Source of the DNA: Rivihabitans pingtungensis
GTDB taxonomy: Bacteria > Pseudomonadota > Gammaproteobacteria > Burkholderiales > Aquaspirillaceae
Assembly: GCF_003201855.1 (NCBI RefSeq)
Contig: NZ_QJKI01000002.1
Span: 1-64,000, forward strand
Reading direction: 5' to 3'
Length of the DNA stretch: 64,000 nucleotides
In this document: piece after piece, positions 1 to 9,353 of the stretch
How positions within the stretch are numbered: the first letter of the stretch is position 1
Layout: every line of letters begins with the position of its first letter
Notes under the pieces: generated by a model
The model's database searches: none
What the model was told of the DNA's origin: nothing
The model's input: only the letters and a program-made list of their open reading frames with translations
Program-made: the position numbers and the translations under genes

Positions 1-94
1 CCCCACTCCTTCCCATCCCGAACAGGACAGTGAAACCACTTCGCGCCGATGATAGTGCGGATTACCCGTGTGAAAGTAGGTCAACGCCAGGCTC
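1..94 (+). rRNA. rrf: 5S ribosomal RNA, 3' part (5' end outside window)
   Basis: The first 94 bases read as the 3' four-fifths of a bacterial 5S rRNA. The conserved CCGAACAG loop lies near position 18, followed by GGAC and the GTGTGAAAGTAGGTCA arm, with CGCCAGGC at the end. A strong intrinsic terminator follows at once, so this is the end of an rRNA operon transcribed into the window. The 5' end, 23S and 16S genes are outside. The exact 3' end is uncertain by a few bases. Confidence 0.93.
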
Positions 95-103
95 CCATTC
101 AAA

Positions 104-132
104 CCCCCTGTAGCAACGCTACAGGGGGTTTT
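104..132 (+). terminator. rRNA operon terminator
   Basis: Perfect 11-bp stem, CCCCCTGTAGC paired with GCTACAGGGGG around an AAC loop, followed by TTTTG and a second T-run. It lies 9 bases after the 5S gene. Confidence 0.93.
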
Positions 133-144
133 GTATTTTTAGCT

Positions 145-190
145 CGGCTCACGCAATTGCTGCGTTTTGTGAGCCGCGCTTCGCGCGGGT
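145..190 (+). repeat. Partial copy of the GGCTCAC...GTGAGCC palindromic repeat
   Basis: GGCTCACGCAA and TTTTGTGAGCCGCGC form a short inverted repeat. It resembles the termini of the ~110-bp palindromic repeat seen in full at 18747-18858, with most of the centre missing. The rest of the gap (191-353) holds only a weak candidate promoter. Confidence 0.45.
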
Positions 191-285
191 TTATCCCAAT
201 CACGTCTCTCTTTGCGTCGTTTAGCCCCCATGCATGGCAAACCCATGCTGATAGCACGGCTATCCAGATGAATTCAAAGCCCTTT

Positions 286-315
286 TTGCCGGTGTGGCGG
301 ATTGTCTGGCACAAT
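286..315 (+). promoter_or_regulatory. Candidate sigma-70 promoter of ygiQ
   Basis: TTGCCG at 286-291 and CACAAT at 310-315 are 18 bp apart, about 38 bp before the chosen ATG. Both hexamers are imperfect. It is called mainly by position. Confidence 0.35.
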
Positions 316-353
316 GTCCAGCTTGTCTTACCGCGCACTGCCCAGGCCTGCCC

Positions 354-2540
354 ATGACTTTTTCGACCGATTCCGCCGCCCCGCCCTCGATTATTTCCCT
401 GCCGCGTCAGCCGATGACCGGCGCGCGCACGGCGCCATTTTTGCCGATGAGCCGCGCTGAAATGAAGCAGCTGGGCTGGGACACCTGCGACATCATTCTG
501 GTGACCGGCGACGGCTATATCGACCATCCCAGCTTTGGCATGGCGCTGATTGGCCGCCTGCTGGAGGCGCAAGGCTTTCGGGTGGGCATCATCAGCCAGC
601 CCGACTGGAAAAGCGCCGAGCCGTTTCGCGCGCTGGGTCGGCCCCGGCTGTTTTTTGGCGTCACCGCCGGCAATATGGATTCGATGATCAATCGCTACAC
701 CGCAGACCGCAAACCGCGCTCTGACGACGCCTACACCCCGCATGGCGAGGCCGGCAAGCGGCCGGATCGGGCGGTGGTGGTGTATGCGCAGCGCTGCCGC
801 GAGGCGTTTCCGGGTGTAGACATCATGATTGGCGGCATTGAGGGTAGCTTGCGGCGGATTGCCCAGTACGACTACTGGAGCGACAAAGTGCGCCAATCGG
901 TGCTGGCCTACGCCAAGGCGGATTTGCTGCTGTTTGGCAACGCCGAGCGCGCCTTGCTGGAAGTGGCGCACCGCGCCGCGCACGGCGAGCGGCTGGCGCA
1001 GATGCGTGATATTCGCGGCACAGCGTTTTTGACCAGCCAGGGCTGGCGGCCAGACGACAGCTGGCAGGAAATTGACTCGACCACGGTGGATGCGCCAGGC
1101 CGGGTGGACCCGCATCCCGACCCTTACGCCATGGAGCCGGTCAACCCGGCGCCGGCCGACCCCAGCGCGCCGCAGCCGGTGCGATTGATTTCTGCCGCCG
1201 AGCGCGTGCGCCAGCGCAAGGCGCAGCGTGCCAAAACCGTGGTGCGTTTGCCGGCGTATGAAGCTGTGGCCTACGATCCAGTGCTGTATGCCCACGCCAG
1301 CCGCACCCTGCACCTGGAATCCAACCCGGGCAATGCCCGCGCGCTGGTGCAGGCGCATGGCGAGCGCGATGTGTGGATCAACCCGCCGCCGATTCCGCTG
1401 ACCACGCCGGAGATGGACTACGTTTACGATCTGCACTACGCCCGCCAGCCGCACCCCAGCTATGGCAATGCCCGCTTTCCGGCCTGGGACATGATCCGTT
1501 TTTCGGTGAACATCATGCGCGGCTGCTTTGGCGGCTGTACCTTCTGCTCGATCACCGAGCACGAAGGCCGCATTATTCAAAGCCGTTCAGAAGAATCGAT
1601 TTTGCAGGAAATCGAGCATATTCGCGACAAAACGCCGGGGTTTACTGGCCACATCACCGACCTGGGCGGGCCGACCGCCAATATGTACCGGCTGGCGTGC
1701 AAAGACCGCAATATTGAAGCCTCCTGTCGCCGTTTGTCCTGCGTGTATCCGGGCATTTGCGAAAACCTCAACACCGACCACAGCGATTTGATCCAGCTGT
1801 ATCGCAAGGCGCGCGCTGTGCCGGGGGTGAAGCGCATCACCATTGGCTCGGGCGTGCGCTACGACCTGGCGGTGGAGTCGCCGGAATACATCCGCGAGCT
1901 GGCCACCCACCACGTCAGCGGCTATCTGAAAATCGCCCCGGAGCACACCGAAGACGGGCCTTTGTCCAAGATGATGAAGCCGGGCATTGGCAGTTACGAG
2001 CGCTTCAAGGCGCTGTTTGAGCGTTTCAGCCAGCAGGCCGGCAAGAAGCAGTATCTGATTCCCTACTTTATCGCCGCCCACCCCGGCACCAGCGACGAAG
2101 ACATGCTCAACCTCGCGTTGTGGCTGAAGCACAACGGCTTCAAACCCGACCAGGTGCAGGCATTCACCCCCACGCCGATGGCCTTGGCCACCACCATGTG
2201 GCACACCGGGCGCAATCCGCTGAAAAAACTGGCGCGCAGCTCTGAAAAAGTGGAAGTGATCAAGGATGCCTACCGGCGCAAACTGCACAAGGCGTTTTTG
2301 CGCTATCACGACGCGGAAAACTGGCCCTTGCTGCGCGAAGCGCTGGTGAAGATGGGCCGCGCCGACCTGATTGGCCATGGCCCGCAGCAGCTGATTCCGC
2401 CAGAAAGCGGCGCCGCGCGCCCTGGCGCGGCCAAATCGGTCCGCGTGCCGCACGGCAAACCGCTGGGCAAACGCCCGACTGTTGCAGGAAAGCCGCAGTC
2501 ACGGCCGTCAGCAACGCAGAAAAAAACCGGCCGCCGTTAA
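354..2540 (+). CDS. ygiQ: YgiQ family radical SAM protein
   Basis: A 728-residue radical SAM protein of the YgiQ family, whose substrate is not established. The N-terminal block ([11 protein letters not shown], then [20 protein letters not shown]) is family-typical. The [4Fe-4S]-binding CX3CX2C motif is seen as [11 protein letters not shown] about halfway along. The DUF3362-type C-terminal region ([18 protein letters not shown]) is followed by a Lys/Arg/Pro-rich tail of about 45 residues, which looks disordered. The frame is open from 294, but family alignment begins after the Met at 354, so that start was chosen. It is a cytoplasmic enzyme standing alone: the next gene is convergent, with its stop 48 bp away. 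A large antisense frame across this gene is a GC-rich shadow. Confidence 0.93.
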   Translation: MTFSTDSAAPPSIISLPRQPMTGARTAPFLPMSRAEMKQLGWDTCDIILVTGDGYIDHPSFGMALIGRLLEAQGFRVGIISQPDWKSAEPFRALGRPRLFFGVTAGNMDSMINRYTADRKPRSDDAYTPHGEAGKRPDRAVVVYAQRCREAFPGVDIMIGGIEGSLRRIAQYDYWSDKVRQSVLAYAKADLLLFGNAERALLEVAHRAAHGERLAQMRDIRGTAFLTSQGWRPDDSWQEIDSTTVDAPGRVDPHPDPYAMEPVNPAPADPSAPQPVRLISAAERVRQRKAQRAKTVVRLPAYEAVAYDPVLYAHASRTLHLESNPGNARALVQAHGERDVWINPPPIPLTTPEMDYVYDLHYARQPHPSYGNARFPAWDMIRFSVNIMRGCFGGCTFCSITEHEGRIIQSRSEESILQEIEHIRDKTPGFTGHITDLGGPTANMYRLACKDRNIEASCRRLSCVYPGICENLNTDHSDLIQLYRKARAVPGVKRITIGSGVRYDLAVESPEYIRELATHHVSGYLKIAPEHTEDGPLSKMMKPGIGSYERFKALFERFSQQAGKKQYLIPYFIAAHPGTSDEDMLNLALWLKHNGFKPDQVQAFTPTPMALATTMWHTGRNPLKKLARSSEKVEVIKDAYRRKLHKAFLRYHDAENWPLLREALVKMGRADLIGHGPQQLIPPESGAARPGAAKSVRVPHGKPLGKRPTVAGKPQSRPSATQKKTGRR

Positions 2541-2588
2541 GCCGGTCAGGCGCGCACCAGCGCGCCAGCCGGCTTGGCTGAGCCGCGT

Positions 2589-3413
2589 TCAAAAACGCTT
2601 GGCCAGCCGGGCGCTGTGGATGATGGTGCTGGCGATTTCTTCGATGGATTTGTGCGTGGTGCTGATAAACGTCACCCCCTGCTGGCGCATCATCGCCTCG
2701 GCTTCTTTTACCTCAAAGCGGCAATTGTCCAGCGAGGCGTAAGTGCTGTTCGGCCGGCGTTCCGAGCGGATTTGCACCAGGCGATCCGGGGTAATGGTCA
2801 GGCCAAACAATTTGTGACGATGCGGCAGCAGCAATTTGGGCAGAATCGGTTTGCCAAAATCTTCCGGCGTCAGCGGATAATTGGCGGCACGAATGCCGTA
2901 TTGCAGCGCCAGATACAGGCAGGTCGGGGTTTTGCCCGAGCGCGACACCCCCACCAGAATGACATCGGCTTCAGCCAGATCACTCGGTTTCACGCCGTCG
3001 TCATGATTGAGCGAGAAATTCACCGCGTCGATTCGATGATGATAGGTTTTCTCGTTGGTGATGCCGTGGGATTTGCCCGCTGCCCGTGATGCGTGCTGGC
3101 CGAGTTCTTGTTCCAGCGTGCTGATGAACGAATCAAACAGATCAATCACCAGCGCGCAATCGTCCACCTCAATGGCCTTGCGCACGCCAGGGTCGATAAT
3201 GGACAAGAATACCAGCGGGCGGTGATGGTCACTCTGCGCGCGCTCGGCAATGCGCCGGCTGACCTCGCCGGCCTTGTCTGGCGTGTCGATGAACGGAATG
3301 GTTTCCCGCTTGAATTCCGCCGTCTCGAACTGGGTCAGCAGCGTGTGGCCCAAGGATTCGGCGGTGATGCCGGTGCGGTCGGAAACAAAGAAGGCTGAGC
3401 GGCGATGTGGCAT
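2589..3413 (-). CDS. ppsR: PEP synthetase regulatory kinase/pyrophosphorylase
   Basis: A 274-residue DUF299 protein. Family members inactivate PEP synthetase by ADP-dependent threonine phosphorylation and reactivate it by Pi-dependent phosphorolysis. The N-terminus ([17 protein letters not shown]) and the P-loop GVSRSGKT are family hallmarks. The reading frame extends upstream to 3515, but the ATG at 3413 is preceded by GGAG at good spacing and matches the usual family N-terminus. It is divergent from ppsA, its expected target, with a 166-bp intergenic region between them. This pairing is the standard arrangement and supports both assignments. Confidence 0.95.
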   Translation of the reverse strand: MPHRRSAFFVSDRTGITAESLGHTLLTQFETAEFKRETIPFIDTPDKAGEVSRRIAERAQSDHHRPLVFLSIIDPGVRKAIEVDDCALVIDLFDSFISTLEQELGQHASRAAGKSHGITNEKTYHHRIDAVNFSLNHDDGVKPSDLAEADVILVGVSRSGKTPTCLYLALQYGIRAANYPLTPEDFGKPILPKLLLPHRHKLFGLTITPDRLVQIRSERRPNSTYASLDNCRFEVKEAEAMMRQQGVTFISTTHKSIEEIASTIIHSARLAKRF

Positions 3414-3507
3414 GTGAACTCCGGCTAAATGAGCATTGCGCTTGATTATACCCGTGGGAACATGCACTTTCGCAGGGCAAATCCGGCTTTTGTGCAGTGC
3501 ATTAAGG

Positions 3508-3537
3508 TTACGCAAAGTTTACGCTTTCGGATAGAAT
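3508..3537 (+). promoter_or_regulatory. Candidate ppsA promoter
   Basis: TTACGC at 3508-3513 and TAGAAT at 3532-3537 with an 18-bp spacer, 43 bp before the ppsA ATG. Moderate match to sigma-70 hexamers in the ppsR/ppsA divergent region. Confidence 0.4.
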
Positions 3538-3579
3538 CCGGTTTTCGATAGCCCCCATCTAGCACAGGAAGTTCGTTAC

Positions 3580-5964
3580 ATGGCAGAGAATTACGTTGTC
3601 TGGTTCGACAAGCTGCGCATGACCGACGTGGAAACCGTCGGCGGCAAAAATGCGTCGCTGGGCGAAATGATTAGCCAGCTCGCCAGCTCCGGCGTGCGCG
3701 TGCCTGGCGGTTTCGCCACCACCGCGCAGGCTTACCGCGATTTTCTCGCTCACAACGGCCTGGCCGACCGCATCAACGCGATGCTCGCCAAGCTTGACGT
3801 GGACGATGTCGTCGAGCTCGCTCGCGTTGGCAAGGAAATCCGCCAACTGATCGTGGATACGCCGTTCCCGGCGCAGCTGGAAGCAGAAATCCGCACCGCT
3901 TACGACCAGATGGTCGCCGACTCCGGCGCTGCCATCTCGGTGGCCGTGCGTTCTTCCGCCACCGCAGAAGACTTGCCGGACGCCTCGTTCGCCGGTCAGC
4001 AAGAAACCTTCCTGAACATTCTCGGCTTCGAGAACGTGATGGCGGCCATCAAGCATGTGTTCGCCTCGCTGTACAACGACCGCGCCATTTCCTACCGCGT
4101 GCACAAGGGCTTTGCCCACGATGTGGTGGCCCTGTCCGCCGGCATCCAGCGCATGGTGCGCTCCGACTGTGGCGCCGCCGGTGTGATGTTCACCATCGAC
4201 ACCGAATCCGGCTTTAACGACGTGGTGTTCGTCACCGCCTCGTACGGCCTGGGCGAAACCGTGGTGCAAGGCGCCGTGAACCCGGATGAATTCTATGTGC
4301 ACAAGCCGACCCTCAAGGCTGAGCGCCCGGCCATCCTGCGCAAGAACCTCGGCTCCAAGCTGATCAAGATGGAATTCACCGACACCCGCGAAGCCGGCCG
4401 TTCGGTGAAAACCCTGGATGTCGCCCCGGAACTGCGCACCCAGTTCTCCATCAACGACGCTGATGTCGAAGAACTCGCCCGCTTTGCCCTGATCATCGAA
4501 AAACACTACGACCGTCCGATGGACATCGAGTGGGGCAAGGACGGCGTGGATGGCAAGCTGTACATCCTGCAAGCTCGCCCGGAAACCGTGAAGTCGCAAG
4601 AATCCCGCGTGGACACCCTGCGCCGCTACCGCCTGAAGAACAAGAGCGCCGTGCTGGTGGAAGGCCGCGCCATTGGTCAGAAAGTGGGCCAGGGCGTGGT
4701 GCGCCTGATCAAGGACGCCTCCGAAATGGATCGCGTCAAGCCGGGCGATGTGCTGGTCACCGACATGACCGACCCCGATTGGGAGCCGGTGATGAAGCGC
4801 GCCGCCGCCATCGTCACCAACCGTGGCGGCCGCACCTGCCACGCTGCCATCATCGCCCGCGAACTGGGCATCCCGGCTGTGGTCGGCTGCGGCAACGCCA
4901 CCGACGTGCTGAAGGATGGCATGCAAGTCACCGTGTCGTGCTCGGAAGGCGACACCGGCAACATCTATGACGGCCTGCTGGAAGTCGAAATCATCGACCT
5001 GGCGCTGGATCAAATGCCGGATTCCCCGGTCAAGATCATGATGAACGTCGGCAACCCGGAGCTGGCCTTCGACTTCTGCCAACTGCCCAACGAAGGCGTG
5101 GGCCTGGCGCGCATGGAGTTCGTCATCAACCGTCAGATCGGCATCCACCCGAAAGCCCTGCTGGAGCTGGACAGCCTGTCGCCGGAACTGCAAGCCGACA
5201 TCCGCAGCCGCATCGCCGGCTACGCCAGCCCGGTGGACTTCTACGTGGACAAGATCGCCGAAGGCGTGGCCACCCTGGCTGCGGCGTTCTACCCGAAAAA
5301 GGTCATCGTGCGCATGTCCGACTTCAAGTCGAACGAGTACGCCAACCTGGTCGGCGGTTCGCTGTACGAGCCGCATGAAGAAAACCCGATGATCGGCTTC
5401 CGTGGCGCCGCCCGCTACATCGCCCCGGAATTCCGCGACTGCTTCGAGCTCGAATGCCGCGCCATCCGCAAGGTGCGCGACGTGATGGGCCTGACCAATG
5501 TCGAAGTGATGATCCCGTTCGTGCGCACCCTCAAGGAAGCCGAATCGGTGGTGCAGATCCTCAAGGACTTCGGCCTGGAGCGTGGCAAGAACGGCCTGCG
5601 CCTGATCATGATGTGCGAACTGCCGACCAACGCCGTGCTGGCCGAACAGTTCCTGGAGCACTTCGATGGTTTCTCCATCGGCTCCAACGACATGACCCAG
5701 CTGACCCTGGGCGTGGACCGCGACTCCGGCGGCCCGATTGCCCCGACCTTCGACGAGCGCGACCCGGCGGTGAAAGCCATGCTGCACATGGCCATCGACG
5801 CCTGCCGCCGCCTGAACAAGTATGTCGGCATCTGCGGCCAAGGCCCGTCCGATCACCCGGACTTCGCCAAGTGGCTGGTGGAAGAGGGCATCGAGACCAT
5901 CTCGCTGAACCCGGACACCGTGGTGGAAACCTGGTTGTACCTGGCCAAGGAAGTGCAGAAGTAA
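3580..5964 (+). CDS. ppsA: Phosphoenolpyruvate synthase
   Basis: A 794-residue enzyme making PEP from pyruvate, ATP and water (AMP and Pi released), a gluconeogenic step. The N-terminal PEP/pyruvate-binding ATP-grasp domain starts with [11 protein letters not shown]. The swivelling phosphohistidine domain contains [15 protein letters not shown], with the catalytic His at about residue 421. The C-terminal TIM-barrel domain ends with [11 protein letters not shown] and [12 protein letters not shown]. Length and motif order are normal. The codons are more uniformly GC-optimised than in neighbouring genes, consistent with high expression. It is monocistronic, with a strong terminator 18 bp after the stop, and divergent from its regulator ppsR. 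Confidence 0.97.
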   Translation: MAENYVVWFDKLRMTDVETVGGKNASLGEMISQLASSGVRVPGGFATTAQAYRDFLAHNGLADRINAMLAKLDVDDVVELARVGKEIRQLIVDTPFPAQLEAEIRTAYDQMVADSGAAISVAVRSSATAEDLPDASFAGQQETFLNILGFENVMAAIKHVFASLYNDRAISYRVHKGFAHDVVALSAGIQRMVRSDCGAAGVMFTIDTESGFNDVVFVTASYGLGETVVQGAVNPDEFYVHKPTLKAERPAILRKNLGSKLIKMEFTDTREAGRSVKTLDVAPELRTQFSINDADVEELARFALIIEKHYDRPMDIEWGKDGVDGKLYILQARPETVKSQESRVDTLRRYRLKNKSAVLVEGRAIGQKVGQGVVRLIKDASEMDRVKPGDVLVTDMTDPDWEPVMKRAAAIVTNRGGRTCHAAIIARELGIPAVVGCGNATDVLKDGMQVTVSCSEGDTGNIYDGLLEVEIIDLALDQMPDSPVKIMMNVGNPELAFDFCQLPNEGVGLARMEFVINRQIGIHPKALLELDSLSPELQADIRSRIAGYASPVDFYVDKIAEGVATLAAAFYPKKVIVRMSDFKSNEYANLVGGSLYEPHEENPMIGFRGAARYIAPEFRDCFELECRAIRKVRDVMGLTNVEVMIPFVRTLKEAESVVQILKDFGLERGKNGLRLIMMCELPTNAVLAEQFLEHFDGFSIGSNDMTQLTLGVDRDSGGPIAPTFDERDPAVKAMLHMAIDACRRLNKYVGICGQGPSDHPDFAKWLVEEGIETISLNPDTVVETWLYLAKEVQK

Positions 5965-5982
5965 GCACTTGCCGAGCGCAAC

Positions 5983-6010
5983 AAAAAACCCCCAGCGATG
6001 GGGGTTTTTT
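5983..6010 (+). terminator. ppsA intrinsic terminator
   Basis: AAAAAACCCCC and GGGGGTTTTTT flank a 6-base loop. A clean A-stem-T terminator 18 bp after the ppsA stop codon. Confidence 0.92.
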
Positions 6011-6169
6011 GCGTATGGCCGCGCACTTTTTGCTATGGTGGCGGTCTGCTGGCCAGCGCACGCGCCTGGCCACGTCGCCAACTTGACCCAGTGCGCGACA
6101 AGCCTCAGCCTTCAGGCCGGGGAAGGATAGCACGGACGGCGCAGCCGTCCTTTGGGATATGATTGAGCC

Positions 6170-7390
6170 ATGCAACGACTTCAAGCCTTCAAATATGAAC
6201 TGATGCCAGACGGCCAGCAGGCGCGGCAAATGCGCCGCTTTGCTGGCTTGTGCCGGTTCGTCTTCAACAAAGCGCTGGCGTTGCAGAAAGCGCGCTACGA
6301 GCAGGGCGAGAAGAAGCTCGGCTACGCCGGGCTGTGCAAGCTGCTCACCGAGTGGCGCAACGGCACGGAAACCCCATGGCTGGCCGATGCGCCGGTTCAT
6401 CCGCAGCAACAGAAGCTCAAAGACCTGGAACGGGCCTACAGCAACTTCTTCGCCAAGCGGGCCGACTTCCCTCGCTTCAAGAAGAAGGGTCGGCACGACA
6501 GCTTCCGCTACCCCGACCCAAAACAGATCAAGCTCGATCAGGCCAACAGCCGCATCTTCCTGCCCAAGCTCGGCTGGCTGCGCTACCGCAACAGCCGGGA
6601 TGTATTGGGCGCGGTGAAGAACATCACCGTGAGCCAGTCTTGCGGCAAGTGGTTCGTGAGCATCCAGACCGAACGCGAGATTGAGCAGCCCACCCCGCAG
6701 GGGGGCGTAGTCGGCATCGACATGGGCATTGCCCGGTTCGCCACGCTATCGGACGGCACGTTCTACGCACCGCTCAACAGCTTCAAGCGGCGTGAAGCCG
6801 CCTTGCGCAAAGCGCAGCAGGCGCTGAGTCGCAAAACCAAATTCAGCAACAACTGGAAGAAGGCCAAAGTCCGCGTCCAGCGCATCCATTCCCGCATCGG
6901 CAATGCCCGCCGCGACTTCCTGCACAAGACCTCAACCACGATCAGCCAAAACCACGCGATGGTGTGCATCGAGGACTTGCAGGTGCGGAATATGTCCAAA
7001 TCGGCGGCAGGAACAACCGAAAGTCCGGGCAGAAAGGTTCGGGCCAAGTCCGGCCTGAACAAAGCCATCCTCGACCAAGGCTGGGCCGAGTTCCGCCGCC
7101 AACTGGACTACAAGCTGGCGTGGAGCGGCGGACATCTCATCGCCGTGCCGCCGCAGAACACGAGCCGCACCTGTCCGAGTTGCGGCCATGTGTCAAAAAA
7201 CAATCGACAGACACAAGCCAAGTTTGAATGCGTCGAATGCGGCTTTGAAGAAAACGCCGATGTCGTCGGCGCGATCAATATACTAAGGGCGGGACACGCC
7301 CGGTTAGCCTGTGAAGTGAGCGGTGCAGTCATGCCGCCAGCAGCAGGAACCCACCGAAGCGACTCAGGGGTGGCGCAATGCCGCGCCTGA
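6170..7390 (+). CDS. tnpB: RNA-guided nuclease TnpB (IS605 OrfB family)
   Basis: A 406-residue TnpB, the ancestor-type relative of Cas12. The RuvC-like catalytic residues are in place: Asp184 in GIDMGIARF, Glu268 in CIEDLQ, Asp364 in ENADVVGAIN. The zinc ribbon is CPSCG (Cys335/338) with CVECG (Cys354/357). The N-terminal OrfB helix-turn-helix region (MQRLQAFKYELMPDGQQ) is complete. Nothing is truncated, so the protein could be active. Family members cut DNA beside a target-adjacent motif, guided by an RNA encoded at the element's right end, and help retain the element after excision. The start ATG follows the left-end hairpin. The gene sits between ppsA and the DUF455-Mla operon without disrupting either. 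Confidence 0.93.
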   Translation: MQRLQAFKYELMPDGQQARQMRRFAGLCRFVFNKALALQKARYEQGEKKLGYAGLCKLLTEWRNGTETPWLADAPVHPQQQKLKDLERAYSNFFAKRADFPRFKKKGRHDSFRYPDPKQIKLDQANSRIFLPKLGWLRYRNSRDVLGAVKNITVSQSCGKWFVSIQTEREIEQPTPQGGVVGIDMGIARFATLSDGTFYAPLNSFKRREAALRKAQQALSRKTKFSNNWKKAKVRVQRIHSRIGNARRDFLHKTSTTISQNHAMVCIEDLQVRNMSKSAAGTTESPGRKVRAKSGLNKAILDQGWAEFRRQLDYKLAWSGGHLIAVPPQNTSRTCPSCGHVSKNNRQTQAKFECVECGFEENADVVGAINILRAGHARLACEVSGAVMPPAAGTHRSDSGVAQCRA

Positions 7391-7433
7391 GCGCCGTAGG
7401 GATCTCCGGCCTTCAGGCCGGGGAGGATGTCAA
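7300..7433 (+). ncRNA. Putative omega/reRNA overlapping the tnpB 3' end
   Basis: In characterised TnpB elements the guide RNA is made from the tnpB 3' end and the right end, with its guide being the flanking DNA just outside. Here that would place the scaffold end at about 7433, with the guide beginning in 7434-7453 (CCCTGTTGACCGATTTGC). The hairpin at 7404-7423 would be the 3'-proximal stem. The location is by analogy only, and the 5' end is a guess. Confidence 0.3.
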
Positions 7434-7452
7434 CCCTGTTGACCGATTTGCC

Positions 7453-8241
7453 ATGACGCCCACCCCTCTTCGCCTGGCCGCCCGTGACGCGCTGGCGCTG
7501 ACCGAACTGCCCGCCAAACTCAGCGCCGTCGCCGCGCTGGATCTTGCCACGCCCTGCGGCGCTGAGCTTGCCCTCACCCCGCCCGCGCCGCTGCCCGGCC
7601 GCCCGGCCCGCCCGGAGCTGATCCCGCCCAGCCAACTGGCCCAGCGCGGCTTGGGCACGCGGGAAGGCCGCGCCGCGCTGATCCACGCGCTGGCGCATAT
7701 CGAACTCAACGCCATTGACCTGGCGCTGGACATCGTCTGGCGCTTTGCCGGCTTGCCCGAGGCGTTTTACCGCGACTGGCTGGGCGTGGCGCAGGAAGAA
7801 GCCGAGCATTTTCAGCTGCTGAACGCCCACCTGAACACCCTGGGCCACCAGTACGGGGATTTTCCCGCCCACAACGGCCTGTGGGACATGGCCGAGCGCA
7901 CCGCCGACGACCTGCTGGCGCGGCTGGCGCTGGTGCCGCGCACGCTGGAAGCGCGCGGGCTGGATGTCTCGCCCGGCATTCAGGCCAAGCTGCGCCAGGT
8001 GGGCGACCTGGACGCGGTGGCGATTCTGGATGTGATTCTGCGCGATGAAATCGGCCATGTGGCGCTGGGCGTGCGCTGGTTTGCCGAGTTTTGCGCCGCG
8101 CGCGGCCTGGAGCCTGTGGCCCATGCCGAAGCGCTGCGCCTGGCCTACCGCGCGCCGCGCCCGCGTGGGCCGTTCAACCTGGCTGCCCGCCGCCAGGCTG
8201 GCTTTGCCGACGCCGAACTGGCGGCGCTGGACGCGCGGTGA
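7453..8241 (+). CDS. DUF455 ferritin-like di-iron protein
   Basis: A 262-residue protein of the DUF455 family, which has a ferritin-like four-helix fold related to MiaE. Carboxylate/His pairs typical of di-iron sites are visible: HALAHIELNAIDLA, AQEEAEHFQLL and LRDEIGHVALG. The biochemical role is unknown. The ATG at 7453 was chosen because upstream codons in this frame belong to the tnpB right end. It lies just 20 bp after the element, so the insertion replaced its original upstream DNA or spared a very short leader. The gene ends in GTGA shared with the next start, making it the first gene of the lipid-transporter operon. Translational coupling suggests co-regulation, but no functional link is known. 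Confidence 0.8.
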   Translation: MTPTPLRLAARDALALTELPAKLSAVAALDLATPCGAELALTPPAPLPGRPARPELIPPSQLAQRGLGTREGRAALIHALAHIELNAIDLALDIVWRFAGLPEAFYRDWLGVAQEEAEHFQLLNAHLNTLGHQYGDFPAHNGLWDMAERTADDLLARLALVPRTLEARGLDVSPGIQAKLRQVGDLDAVAILDVILRDEIGHVALGVRWFAEFCAARGLEPVAHAEALRLAYRAPRPRGPFNLAARRQAGFADAELAALDAR

Positions 8242-9353
8242 ACCCCACTTTCGCCGCCTCGCCAACGCTGCGCCTGAGCGCCGACGGCGAGGTGCAACTG
8301 GCCGGCAGCTGGACGTTTGCCGGCCTGCGCGACCACGCCGGGCTGCGTGCCGCCGTGCGCGCGCAGTCGCCCCAGGCGCGCTGGGACGTCAGCCATGCCG
8401 AGCTGGACGCGGTGGGCGCGCTGTGGCTGTGGCAGGACTGGCAAGGCCAGCTGCCCGCCGCGCTGCGCGCCACCGAGGCCCAGCGCACGCTGTGGCGCGA
8501 CCTGGTCGCCGCCCAAGCGCCTGCGCCGACGCCCATCCGCCGCGATGCGCTGGCGCCGCTGCGCGCCGTGGGGCGCGGCGCATTGGCCTTGCTGACGCAG
8601 GCGCAACTGGTGTGCATGCTGTGGGGGCGGCTGCTGCTGGCCAGCCTGCACCTGCTGCGTCATCCGTCGGCGCTGCCGGCGCGCGAGCTGTCGGCCAATA
8701 TTTACCACGCCGGGGTGTCTGCGCTGGGCATCACCGCGCTGGTCGGCCTCTTGATTGGCGTGGTGCTGTCTTATTTATCCTCGCAGCAGCTGGCGCGCTA
8801 CGGCGCCAATGTGCTGATTGTCGATTTGCTCGGCATCAGCATTCTGCGCGAGCTGGGTCCGCTGCTGGCGGCGATTTTGGTGGCCGGGCGCTCGGGCTCG
8901 GCGATGACCGCGCAACTGGGCACGATGAAGCTGAATCAAGAGCTCGACGCGCTGGCCGCCATGGGTTTATCCGCCACCTTGCGCCTGGCCTGGCCAAAAA
9001 CCGTTGCCCTGCTGCTGGTGCTGCCCTTGCTGGCGGTGTGGACCAGCGCGCTGGCGCTGGTCGGCGGCATGCTGGCGGCGCATTGGGAGCTGGGCTTGTC
9101 GTTTGGCCAGTTTCTCGATCGTTTTCCGCGCGTGGTCAAGCTGGTGCATTTGTGGATTGGCCTGGGCAAATCGGCGGCGTTTGGCTTGCTGATTGGCCTG
9201 ATTGGCTGCCACTTTGGCTTGACCGCGCCGCCATCCAGCGAAGGCCTGGGCCGCGCCACCACCCGCGCCGTGGTGGCGGCCATCACCCTGGTGATTGTCG
9301 CCGACGCGCTGTTTGCCGTGCTGTTTTCCATCACCCTGAGGCCACGGCCATGA
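8238..9353 (+). CDS. MlaE-family ABC permease with N-terminal STAS-like domain
   Basis: A 371-residue inner-membrane permease. The C-terminal 270 residues are the MlaE/YrbE permease, with family blocks ALGITALVGLLIGVVL, LGISILRELGPLLAAILVAGRSGSAMTAQLGTM and ATMGL-like ALAAMGLSATLRLAWPK. The first ~90 residues resemble a STAS (MlaB-like) domain fused to the permease, as in many non-Mla YrbE proteins. The start is the GTG at 8238, overlapping the previous stop (GTGA). The frame is open further upstream, but that region overlaps the DUF455 gene. With the downstream ATPase, MCE protein and lipoprotein it forms a lipid or hydrophobic-compound transporter across the envelope. Cargo and direction cannot be read from sequence. 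Confidence 0.9.
   Translation: MNPTFAASPTLRLSADGEVQLAGSWTFAGLRDHAGLRAAVRAQSPQARWDVSHAELDAVGALWLWQDWQGQLPAALRATEAQRTLWRDLVAAQAPAPTPIRRDALAPLRAVGRGALALLTQAQLVCMLWGRLLLASLHLLRHPSALPARELSANIYHAGVSALGITALVGLLIGVVLSYLSSQQLARYGANVLIVDLLGISILRELGPLLAAILVAGRSGSAMTAQLGTMKLNQELDALAAMGLSATLRLAWPKTVALLLVLPLLAVWTSALALVGGMLAAHWELGLSFGQFLDRFPRVVKLVHLWIGLGKSAAFGLLIGLIGCHFGLTAPPSSEGLGRATTRAVVAAITLVIVADALFAVLFSITLRPRP

Larger units (their letters stand above)
6088..7433 (+). mobile_element. IS200/IS605-type element carrying tnpB only (IS1341-like)
   Basis: About 1.35 kb. The proposed left boundary follows TTGAC at 6083-6087, the kind of short target that IS605-family elements insert beside. The proposed right end is the hairpin 7404-7423 (CTCCGGCC / GGCCGGGG around TTCA) followed by AGGATGTCAA, a recurring right-end signature of tnpB-only elements. 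The block CCTTCAGGCCGGGG with AGGAT is repeated at the left (6109-6128) and right (7410-7427). Another perfect hairpin (GGACGGC-GCA-GCCGTCC, 6134-6150) precedes tnpB. There is no tnpA, so movement would need a transposase in trans. Boundaries are inferred to within a few bases. Confidence 0.75.

Noticed and set aside
3559..6081. 840-residue open frame antisense to ppsA
   Set aside because: His/Val/Ala-rich composition typical of the reverse complement of a GC-rich gene; ppsA itself is unmistakable.
6101..6150. A second tnpB right end or tandem element upstream of tnpB
   Set aside because: CCTTCAGGCCGGGG occurs here too, but it is followed by the hairpin and start of tnpB, fitting a left end better than a relic right end.
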